A DNA stretch of 64,000 nucleotides from Macrocystis pyrifera (taxonomy: Eukaryota; Sar; Phaeophyceae; Laminariales; Laminariaceae). The DNA lies in contig JASSKH010000007.1 of NCBI GenBank assembly GCA_031763025.1, positions 7,083,930 through 7,147,929 of the forward strand. The letters are read 5' to 3'. Made by a program: the position numbers and the translations under genes. The notes under the pieces were generated by a model. The model saw nothing but the letters and a program-made list of their open reading frames with translations. It did no database searches and was not told where the DNA came from. Below, piece by piece: positions 12,425 to 24,400 of the stretch (position 1 is the first letter of the stretch; the number at the start of each line of letters is the position of its first letter).

Positions 12425-15400
12425 TTAACTCGACTGGGAGCTTTCCTCGCTTGTGCTCCGGCCTCCGGCATCTCCACCCGCCAGGTACAGGTCGGCGTTG
12501 AACGCCGGAGCTCCGGGGCAGCCAAGGCGCCCCTTTTCTAAAGCCTCGGCCGACAAGTGACCGAGAAGCACTTCTTGTCTTTGCTCGTCCGTCCCCGACA
12601 CCACCACAACCTTATCGCGCGTCACCTGTCGGTTATGCATAGCGCCATGCGACGAACAACAGAGAGAACGGAGGAACGGAGGGTAAGCTGACAGGGAAAG
12701 GCCCGTAGCGGATTGGTCCAAGTCAACGGGAACTCTATGGGTTTCTCATTCGCAGCCTACAACGAAAAAAAATCATCAGCATCAACACACGAGACTGTCA
12801 AAAAGGCGAAGGTTGTCGACAGCGGGGCTTCGGGGCATTTTGCGTGGACGACAAGCTTGTCAAAGGTGCGCACGCAAGGCTCCCCCCCCACACCTCAAGC
12901 CCTCAAGCGCTGACTGCGTACGCCGCAAACACGCACTGGCCAACTTGGTACTATGCTCGCACGCGAGCTGCGCAACCCGCACAATCAATACCAAGCATAC
13001 GCCGATTACCCATCTGTCCCAAGAGCACCTCAAACTTGCAGGCCGTGTGCTTTTCACGTACACAACAAAAAACAAGAAGATCCCGCCGCATCCAAAATAC
13101 ACAGCAACAAGGCCACGAAAACCACAAACTCGTCGTGGCTACGATACGAATCACAAATTCAATACAGGAGCGCGTAGGATATAGCAAGGTAAGCGGTACT
13201 TATGTGCGAGGGGGGGGGGGGGGGGGATGCGCTCTGCGCCCTGCGGCTACCGTACCTGTGCGAGGACAACCGAGATGGCCTGCCACAGGTAGTACATCGC
13301 CAGCCCGGCGTTGACGATGAACATATTTCCCAGCCGCGAAGGGTAGCGCAGCATCAGCATCGACACGGCCCGTCTAATGAACGCGAGTGACGGCAGCCCA
13401 CTACCGGCGCCTGCCAGAGAGCAGTCTATCTGCGAAACCGGACCAAGCACGTCAATGTACCCCGAACAGATGCGACCAGAGAGAGGTCGGTGTCCATGCG
13501 TATTTGAGCACAGGGCTAAGCTTCAAGCCAAGAAAATAATGTTCACATGCACATCTACATAAAATTGCACTGATTGAGAAGACAAATCTAAAATACACTT
13601 ATTCTGTGATTTGAGGTGATTCCTTTCGCTCTTCGGGCCCAGCGCTGCGAGTACCTCTACGCCGGAGCAGAAAAGCCGCAGGCAAGCCACAAAAACATAG
13701 CACAGACGTATGCAAGCCATGGCGGAAGAACAATTTGACCCCCACCAAGAGCCAGGGCACGACGACCAGGGAGCGCAAAAAATGGTGAGCAAAGCTCACC
13801 TCCCCTCGATACTGCCGGTCGCCATCTACCTGCAGCTCGAACAAAAAACATACTTTGGTGCACTACACCCAACCGGCGCAAGGCACCATCGCGCAGACTC
13901 GAGAATCCTCGCCACTGCTCAGTATGGTTGTGTTGCCGGCACCAATTACTTTTTGTGTAGGTGACAAGAAAGACATCGCAACATCCCATGTCGAGCGAAG
14001 GTGCGACGGTATTCGAATCAAACATCCGTTGTACCCTGTACTGAAGAAACGCAGGTGACCTACTGCCAAGCGCCCGAAACACTTACGAGTACAGAGGACG
14101 CGAACTCACCACGACACAGAATTGCCCCTTGCCTTCCGGGTTTAGAGCCGCCGGCTCCATGCTGGCTATCGCTCGCTCCTGCACAACCCACGGAAACGCA
14201 TGCATCAGGCAGGGGAGATGGGATACGTCAACCGCGTGTTTAGTACCTGGTAGGTGACATAACAAACGTCCTCCCTCCGTAGCCCTGCTCGTGGGAGCTA
14301 TTTGCCTTGCACTTTGCTGACCGTGATGGCAGCCAAAGCCGCGCGCTATGAAACAGCTTATGGTGGGTTTCAAGCCGCAAGAGTCTCGAGTCTCGATTGG
14401 TCTCTTCTACTCGGACTTCGAACCGTTAACAACGACCAACGGCCATCGCATGGGTTTGGCAGTTGGCAGGGGTATGACACTCCGAGTTCCAAGCGTGCAG
14501 ACCAATAGTCACCTGGTCTCAAGGTCGATCTACTGCTTCAAGTAGAGTGTACTGGTAAAGCAGCACAACAGCAGCAGTGTAAACCCATGGCTGAATGACA
14601 CATTCGGGATACGAACTACGTACGAGCACTATATATACTAATGTAGGCACATTTGCATGATATCGTATCATAGGTCTGAGTACCTGATTAGACCAACTAC
14701 TGTGGGAAATTGTATTTTGGGGCTCCAGGAACTAATTTCTAGTTTCTGGGCCCAATGCGTTGTACTCGGCTGGACCGTGAAAAACACTGATACACTCCTG
14801 AAAATCCACCCGGTGGAGTTCCGACCGCTTTCTGGAGCACTTCTCCGTGTTTTTAGGGTCTCGCTTGATTTTTGGCGCAAACGATCAGTTTTCGGCGGAG
14901 GGTCTTGTTCGTCAGAACCGGCATTAAAAAACATTGATTTGCTGAGTTTTAGTTGAAAACCATCTTCAATTATTTTGTCCAAAGTAACTGGCAACATGGA
15001 CAAACGGTTCAGCTACAATCCCGGAGGAGCGGGATCTACCCCAGTAAGCTCTCGGAAACCCGGGAGCAGCCTGAGGAGTCCCGTATTTTTGCCTGTCCCG
15101 CCGAGTAACACGAGTATTTTCGGCCTGAAAAATCAGTTCCTGGAGTCCAAAAACAAATTCCAGTAACGGTTGGTCTTGGTTGATTACCTGATTAGACTGT
15201 ATCAGGTACATCACCTACCTTACTGTTAATAGACTACCGGGTATACAACAACGCGGTCAACAAAACAGCCCACGGGATGAAAACGTGAAAGCGATGTTGT
15301 ACTAGTATGTACAGCTCGTATAAATAACCTTCTACGTTATAGCATATACTCGTGTATACCGGGTATTACACAAGGTATGATATACTGTGTTTTTCTTCAT

Positions 15401-18400
15401 TTTTTCCGTGTTTTTTTTCTTCCCGTCTACTATCTTCGCCCTTTTTTCTGTCTCCTCTCTCCCTCCCCACTACAGTTCGTGCCTTGCATTTTTATCGCGA
15501 AAAGACTTCAGCCCTTCCCTCGTTGACTCGTGTCCAATGGCGCCTATATACCCACGCTACGCGCTGTCAGCAGTTGGTTCCTTTTTGAGTGATGCTATTT
15601 ACGGCACCGGTGTCGTAATTCCTTACTTACGACTTCAAGCAGTTGGTAGTAAATTCACACTATCATCAACGGTGGGATTCGCACTCACGAATTCAATGCT
15701 ATTAATAGCAGCATTAGAGGGTAACCACTAGACCACCGGTGCCACCCGCTCTGTTTTACGTATCGGTCATGTTTCGTTCTGGCTTCCTTGGGCCAGCTGC
15801 TTCCGGCCCATGAGGCACGCATACACGCATACCCACTACCAACACAACCATGCTCCACCAGAGGCCCGGTCCGATGGCTTCTGTCCCGACTGGTGGACCA
15901 CCACCACTCCTTCTACCCCTGCCATGCCCGCAGCAGCAAGTACCTGCTGCTGCAATACCAGTTGCTGTAATAACACCTGCTATCGATCTAAAGCGGTCAT
16001 CTTAAGAGCGTCAAACATAACGCCACAAGGGATCTTTCGGCGGGGGTTTCTCATCTATGCTACAGCAGCAGTGCTCATTCCCGGTTCGACAATGACACAC
16101 ACGAAGGTAGACGTCGCGGCAACTTTCGGTCAGAACATGTCCCCTGTCCTACAGTAGTTTGCAAAGTTGTCACCAGCGGTTCCGTCTGGGTCGAACCCGG
16201 GTAACAACACCAAAATGCTGCCTGCGTCGCGAGGACGTTAAGGAGTGTCCTCTATACGCCCACAACGGCACCAAGGCTTCCATCGAATCCCGGTATTTGC
16301 ACAAGGACCACGAAGCGGAGTGAAAGCTGGTTCTCGCCGTGAGGAGCAGATTAACACAGGCGGTCAGCGCACAGAGGGGCTCGTCGAGACACCAGGTAGT
16401 ACACCACAACTCATGGGCCGCGGCCCGGGCCGGCCCGCGAAAACAGGTGGGCCGCCTCATGGGCAGGGTGGAGCGGCCCATATAGAGCCCGCAACTCATG
16501 GGCCGCGGCCCGGCCCTCCCATCACACTTTCAAAATATCACGGCCCCGCCCGGCCCGGCCCGGCCCGAACCATCACATTTTTCGGATCGGCCTGGCCCAG
16601 CCCGGACCGGCCCATGACAAGCCCTGAAAAAAACACAGTCGCCTCGAATCCCTCCTCGTGCGTGACGGGCGGCGTACCTGGGTTTCGTACCAGGGGGGTG
16701 ATATCATGAACGTACTTACTCAAAACGCAATCGTTTTCCGTGCTCATCAGTGATGGTCACGTTATCGCGTGATCACGTAATCACACCCCACTGAGAAAGG
16801 TCTTCGAGTTGACTCGCGGGGGGGTGTTATGCGTAAGGTCATCAGGAGATGAGGAGGGTCACGGTCAATGAACTTGTTCATAATGAGGCGCGCGAGCGCG
16901 AAGCGCGAGACTTTTTTTGTCTTAGTTTTCTACGGAAAAAAAGCCTTTTCATAAAGGCTCGCATACGAAGGTAGATTGCCTCAGTTTTAGTTTCTCTGTT
17001 TGTGTCTATTATATTCAACATTTTTTTAGGCCACGTTTGACTACCGCGCTCAACGCACACGGCACCAATTCCAGTCCCGGCGGGCTCTGTGCACGCACAC
17101 ACAAACGAAACCTTCTCGTGCTGGTGCGGTGGGAAGTCGTTCACAGTTGGTTGAACTAGGTGCGGGCAACGTGTGTAGCGAGATGGCTGGGCCATGTTTT
17201 AAAGAAAACAGAACCGAAAATATCAAACGGTTTTTGTTTGCTGGAGTTCTACCTAACGAAACCCAACTCTACGTCGGCAAACTGTGCCTGTCCACAGCAA
17301 CGTTCGGGCCGTGTCCTAAGACATGCTGCAGGTGGTTTTGTCAGGCCCATCCTCTTACTACTACTGATGAGGGGACGGAGAAGCAGGAGACGCTCTGCTG
17401 TAGATGTGGTACAGCAGTAGTAGTAGTGTGGTGGCACCTGTCATAACGGTTTTTTGTGTTTCTTGTTCTACCAACAACTAACGAAACGCACGACTCTACG
17501 TGTACTCGTGGGCAGAATGTGCCTGTCCACAGCCACGTTCGGGCCGGGTGCCAAGAGATGCAGGTGGTATTGCCAGGCCCACCCTCCTACTGATGAGGGG
17601 ACGGAGGAGCAGGAGAAGCTCTGCTGGAGATATCGTACAGCAGTATTAGTGGTGGCACCTGCTACGAGAAGCTCTTGTTGGACATGCCAGGTTGTAAATT
17701 TTTCGTCTCCAAATTATTATGCCGACTTTCGAGGCTAGAAGCAGGAAACATATATACAACAGAGAAATCGAGTACGTGTAATTGTACAAGGGGTGCAAGG
17801 GTTAAACCGACAAGCCGAGCGTACCCTGGCCTGGTGTGTCCTACTGCTACTGCTGCTGCTGCTGCTGTTTTGCTGCTAGAGAAGCTCTGATATAGATGTA
17901 CAGTAGTAGTGGTGGCACCTGCTACAAGCTCTGTTGGCCATGTAAGGTTGTACATTTTTCGTCTCCAAATTATCATGCCGAATTTCGAGGCGGGAAGCAG
18001 GAAACATACAACAAAAATCGAGCATGCAAAGGTTAGACCAAAACGCCGAGCGTACAGCGACGCTGACCTTGGCCTCGTGTACCCTACTGCTGCTGCTGCT
18101 GCTGTTGCTGCTGTTGTTGCTGCCGCCACGTCTGCTGCTGCTGCTGACGACTACTGGTTTGTTAAGATAATGAACCCAAACGTCACGGATACATATGACC
18201 GCGTACGTTGTAGATGTTCGTTCTTGTTGGCAATCCGTATTCGCCCAGCATGATGCATCGCAGGTATGACTACTGCAGGTACTGCTGAGGTCGCGCCTCG
18301 CTACCACCAATTACTAGTAGTGAACTTCACGGAGCCATCGATCTAATGCGAATCTTGAGATACTTACTCAGAGTACAATGTACTGACTGTAGTTAGCCTG

Positions 18401-21400
18401 AAGGCTTCAAAACGTTGAGAAAGCTCTCAGCCTGCGTAGCCTTTGCCTGAGCTTTAAGGGGACACTAGTAAATAGCACCCTCAGGAATGCGTCCTCAAGT
18501 ACCCGCGCGCAGGCGTTCGGCACATACGACTTGGAATTGTAGTGAGGTATTTGCCAACAAGATTCGTATTTCGTGTTTCCTAGTTGTAAAGTAGTTGATA
18601 ATGCAAATTTACAAGAATCCTGAGCTTTTCAGCCTTGTTTGCACCTTTTTGGGCCCAATAACTACCTGCCCATCATGGGAACAAAGTTTTTCCTCCCGCA
18701 GCATCTTCAACGATTCCTCGAGGCCTACAGCATCCGCTCGTGGACAACAGCAATATTTTAGTGAAGGCCATTCATGGCTTCATCGGTGATGTAGCCATTG
18801 TGCTTATAATATGCTCCCTTGTGTGAAACGAACAGTTTAGCGTTTTCGCGAGCTTTTAGTGCTACTCGCTCGCAACTTCGAGTACACGAAAACACCTCGT
18901 GAGTCGTTTCTGGGTGCTTACGACTGCCGCCTGGCGCATCGGACGCTCTCACACACCCCATCAGGAGAATCCCTCAATTTCGCGGGGTGCAGTTTCTCGT
19001 GAGGAGCTGTAGCTATCCGCGCGTGAGGTGCAAACGTTCAGTCGGGGGTTGTTTTTTGTCTCATTTTCTGCACCCCAAAATTTCGACCAATTTCTGTTGA
19101 GAACCAGCGGGGAATCAATCTGGAGAAAAACACGAGCTGCTGCGATGAACCTCCTTCAAGTCACCGTCGCTCTCCGATAAGTACGAACCAGCCGAAAGTT
19201 CTCAACGCAGTGTTTTAAACTAGCGATGTGTTTTTCTGTTCCGACAAAACATCTAGAGATTAGAGTAACCAGGAACCCGGGGACCGGGAGACGCTTGGGT
19301 GCCAGCGTGGCCTTAAGAAAGTTGACCCCTTTGCGGCTGGCCTGGGCCCAAGGCACCATTCAGTATTCATAACTACTGTGGACAACGTTTTCTTGGGGCC
19401 GGTCCTAACGAGGACAGAATAAACGAAACAAAACAACGAAAAAAACGAACAGACTTTCGCGATTCGTAAAAAACAGCAGGTTAAGTTCTAACGAGAAAAA
19501 AAAAAACGAAGCAAAAAGAAGCCGAGTCGAATTTGTACGCAGTGCAATTTTTCAGAATGACTCAACCGCCACAGCACGTGATTCCCGGCGATAGCGCTCG
19601 ACAGCGACGGTGGATAGACACAACTCGCACACGCGAGGCACTCTCCACAGCAGGCGGTTCTTGTGGTCCAACCCGCTCCCTCCGGAATACTCCAGAACTT
19701 GTGTATCGCCCTGTTAGATTGCAGACGTTTGAATGTTGAGTGGAACTCATGTCGAAAAAAATACCGCCACAGCCACTTCCTGATCCCCCGGTTTCTTGCG
19801 AGGGCACCCTTTGGTGATTCCCTACCCATATACGCTCGCGCCGTCAGCGGACAAGCCGCGTGGCAGCCACATGCACTGCCTCGGTCATCGTGCGCTTGCC
19901 AACCGGTCGTAAAAACTTTATCGGAACTTCATCCCAACGCTTCGAGCTCCTCGTATGTTCCTCTTCGACCAAGGGTAACCAATCTTTCGTTTACTTGGCA
20001 CCCATTTCATTTTTTTCAAGTCCTGTGGGACTTAGGGTGTCAAACAGAATCGAAAATATTTTTCATTTCAATTTCGATTTCCTTTCGATTTCGATAAAAA
20101 TTAGCCAAGGCGACCAAACGGAATCGAAACTTGGAAATAGAAATCCAGGCGAAAAGCAGTGGAGAGCAAAAACCTACTTGGGCCGTTCGCAACTGTGCAC
20201 ACATGCCGGCAATCTAGCGTTTGGCAACACAGATCCACCACAGAAGCAGGCAAACACGACGGCAATTCGATTCCGGGACGTCGTTGAGCCCCCCATGGAG
20301 GTGGTGGCGCGTCCAACGTTGACGCCCCGACATCAAACTTGACAAATATACTGAGAACGAACTTCCGACCTCGTTCTCGAGAGTATCATCCAAATTTTCC
20401 TCAAACTATGTTCGCTATGTATGGCACGAACGCCGGGAAACAAAGACCCGAGAACGTCGGGGCTGGTGTTGTGGTTCGCCTGCTGGCTGTTTACGGATCT
20501 GTGCGGCTGTGTTGCCGTGCTAGCTGTGGGCTGGATGCTGTGTACGGCGGTCCTGATGCGATATTACGACGTGGCTGTGCTGACCAGTAGGACACCCTGG
20601 ATTGTTGCTGTTCGTGTTTTGTATTTGCTTTTCGATTTCCGTTCGTCAACTTTTTTATTTTGGCACTGGGTCGTAAATCGTTCATTTTCTCGCAACTAAA
20701 AAAACGAAGGGGAACATGTTTTGACCAGGGACCAATCAGCGCCTTGTTTATTATTATTTCGATTTCGATTATGTTTACGTCGTAGACACACCCTTGAAAA
20801 AAAAGAAATGTGAAAACGGAGGTATCGGGATCTCTACGAGTACGCACTTCTATTTTTTTTAATTTGACCAATAAAACTCACGTACTCTTCGATTCTGCTC
20901 TTCGTTTTTCTTCCTGCGTTAAGGACTGGCCCTTGGACCAAACTAGGAAAGCGCAAAGTAGGAAGTGTGCTTTCGCGCGCGCCCAAAACAAAAAGTTAGC
21001 CTGAGGACGTGTCTTAGCACCCCCCAGAGAGCATTGGAAGAAACCAATTTGAACATTATTTGCTGCATAAATTGGGGCTGGCTGGTTCTGGGAAATGAAG
21101 AGATTCAGTGCAGCCCGAGAAAAACAGCACTATATCTACGAGGTGCGAAGAGGAAGAAGTGTTGCACGTTGCACGTTGCACCCCTTTCTCTTGTGTGGGA
21201 GGACCGAACGGCCCCACCGAACGGGAACAAATAGTATTATTTTACAAGGCGCTTCGCTCCGCGGGCGGCCTAAGCCGCCCGCTACGCTCGCGCAGGAAGG
21301 AAACATCAAATTATGCATGATTGAATATTGTTTTTTTTATGGCCCCTGTAGTTAGCTGCAAACTGGCGACTTGATAATGCCAAGAGTCCCGCCGCCAGGC

Positions 21401-24400
21401 TTCAGGAGAAAACAGCTCGGACGCCACATATGCTTCGCGTCGCGGGCGGTTTTCCGCTGCGCTCGCTCACACGTCGTACATACGTACATACCCCAGGTAG
21501 GGTACTTATTTTCTTCTTTCGATATGCTCTGTGTCTGCGTACTCGTCGTATGTACGAAAGATAAAGAACAGAATGGCACAGCAACACAGCAAAAACAATG
21601 AAAATGAAACCGAAAAATTCTAAAAGAAATAAAATCCCCGTCCCCTTTCGTGTAATAAGTTACTACCTGAGTGGAACACCTTACACCAGTCAAAAAAAGA
21701 AAAAAATGAAAAAAAGAAAAAAAGTTACAGCAGAGCTTCTCTCTCAGCCTCGTACGCCGCCCGCCCCTCTCGCGACCATCTCGCCACCGATTCAGTCCGG
21801 GTAAAGCCTCCCTCCCTCTCTTCCACAGTGAGCCCCGTCGCCCGCTTCGCGTGAAGCCCGGTGCTCACCGTGGACCTCGACGAAAGCTCGACAATGTTGG
21901 TGCTCATTCGGGGTACCTCCCTCTTGTGACTCTCAGCCCGGTCGCAAAAATAAGCACCGCTTGAATATTATCTTACAATCCCGAACGACCCTTAAATACT
22001 CGTACGTACTCTATCCAAAATCACAAATGGAGGCCAGACAGAGCCTATTGATGCATCCCTCGTGTCTCGAGGCACACGCGACGCCTAGGTACGAAAGCGG
22101 CGACCGCGCTCCTTGCAACTCCCCCTCTACTCGCCAGCATCCGCTGACACCCGCCACGGTGCCGGGTTCGCCCGCGCAACCGTGCTCGGAGTACACGCAC
22201 GGACACGAAACGAAAGAAGAAAAAAGGGAATAAGGACTGAAAGTATGACGAGAAATGGAGAAAACAAAGACTCGCTGGAACGGTCCGGCAAGTACTAAAC
22301 TGAGGCGATTCCCAAGTGGGAGCTCTGAGAGGCCAGGGATGTACCAACCGAGCACGCTCAGAGATCGAGATCTAAGTAAGTATATCTATGTAGATGGACA
22401 CCACGAAGATGGATGCGGACACCAATTTGCCGTGGCATGTGGCATGTGAAAGACAAAAGATAACTTTCGTACTCATTCGGCTGGCGAGGCCCAGGATTCT
22501 GCATGGACCCAAACACTTTTTTTTAGATAGGAACGGAACGAATGACCACGAGTAGCCTCGTTCCGTTCCGCTCGTTCCCATGCTCCTTAGAGCGAGTTAA
22601 CACACGCGCTGAGCCCGATTAAATGAGGCTTCTGGTGAGAGGATCGGTACTACTGCTGTAAGCTGTTTGGTGAGAGGGTCGGTACTACTGCTGTAAGCTG
22701 TTTGTATATACGAGAGGTACGAGTACCTGGTACCAGCACACGTACAGTACTTGTACGTCGCACCAGGTACTGGCATGTACGTAAAGCTACGACCTCTTGG
22801 CAGTATAGAACTACTTATAGATATCTCACTCTCTGAGCGTGCTCGGTTGGTACATCCCTGGCCTCTCAGAGCTCCCACTTGGAAATTGCCTCCTTTTATT
22901 ACTTGCCGGACCTTTCCAGCGGGTCTTTGTTTTCTCCATTTCTCTTCGCACTTTCAGTCCTTCTTTCTTTTTTTCTTCTTTCGTTTCGTGTGCGTGCGTG
23001 TACTCCGAGCACGATTCCGCCGGCGAGCGCGGCACCGTTGCGAATGTCAGCGGGTGCTGGCGGGTAGAGGGGGGGTTGCAAGGAGCGCGGTCGCCGTTTT
23101 CGTGGCTGGGCGTCGCGTGTGCCTCGAGACACGAGAGACGCATGAATGGGCTCTGTCTGGCCTCCGTTTGTGATTTTCTATAAGAGTACGTACGAGTATT
23201 TTTCGTTCGGGATAGTAAGAAAAAATTCAAGCGGTGCTTATTTTTCCGGCTGAAAATCACAGGGGGAGGTACCCAGTCTGAGCACCAACATTGTCGAGCT
23301 GGCGAACGACGGCCACGGTGAGCACCGGGCTTCACGCGAGGCGGGCGACGGGGCTCACTGTGGAAGAGAGGGAGGAAAGCTTTACCCGGACCGAATCGGT
23401 GGCGAGATGGTCGCGAGAGGGGCGGGCAGCGTACGAGGCTGAGAGAGAAGCTCTGCTGTTTGATTTTTTTGTTTTCTTTTTTCTTTTTGACCGGTGTAAG
23501 GTGTTCCAATCAAGCAGTAAATTAGTACACAAAAGGGGACGGTTTTTTATTTCAGAATTTTTCGGTTTCATTGTCATTGTTTTGCTGTGCTGCTGTGCGG
23601 TGCTGTGCTTTATCTGTCGTGCATACGAGTACGAGTGCGAGCACAGACACAGAGCATATCGAAAGAAGAAAATAAGTGCCCTACCTGGGGTATGTACGTA
23701 CGTACGACATGTGAGCGAGCGTAGCGGGAAACCGCCCGCGACGCGACGCGTATCTGGCGTCCGAGCTGTTTTCTCCTGAGGCATGGCGGCGGGACTCTTG
23801 GCAATATCAAGTCGCCAGTTTGCAACTACAGTCATGAAATAAACAATATTCAATCATGGACCTCCCTCCGTCCGCTTCGCATAATTTGACGTACTTCTCC
23901 GTCTTGAGCGAGCGTAGCGGCCGGCGCAGGCCGCCCACGGAGCGAAGCGCCTCGTATAGGCGTATATAAAAAACATTGCTGTAAAAACACGATAGCAGTA
24001 CGTACGTAGACCCATAGGTACTGGTATATAGATTAATAGTCGCACTTCAATATTTTCACGAGTATGTACTCGATTTTTTTCCCTTCTTATCCTTATGAAA
24101 GAAGTACCACATAGTGGGTGGGTGACGAGCGTATTTTGGCCCACTCACTATTGCTCTTTTTACTTAGTTAAGTGTTCACCGGGATGCATAGTCCCCTTTT
24201 TCCTTCTCGTATCTTTCCCCTTGCACGTCCCTTTTGGCTCATGCTCGGGGTAAGTATGTATGTGTCTGAGCTTTGGCTTCCCATTTTATTTATTTATTTG
24301 GGATTCTTCTCCTTTTCTTTTTCTTTTTCTTGTTCTTTTTCGGTTTGGTTTTTTTGTTGCTTCTCTTTCTTTATGGTGTATTTTGGTTGCTGGCGTATGT

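Noticed and set aside
12713..12913. Plus-strand frame with VVDSGASGHF, like the protease motif of copia-type retrotransposons
   Set aside because: Only this short match; no integrase, reverse transcriptase or LTR nearby. It lies antisense in a small Sec14 intron, so it may be chance.
16180..16205. B-box-like GGGTTCGACCC (minus strand) as a tRNA or SINE
   Set aside because: No A box at the proper distance and no cloverleaf pairing seen.
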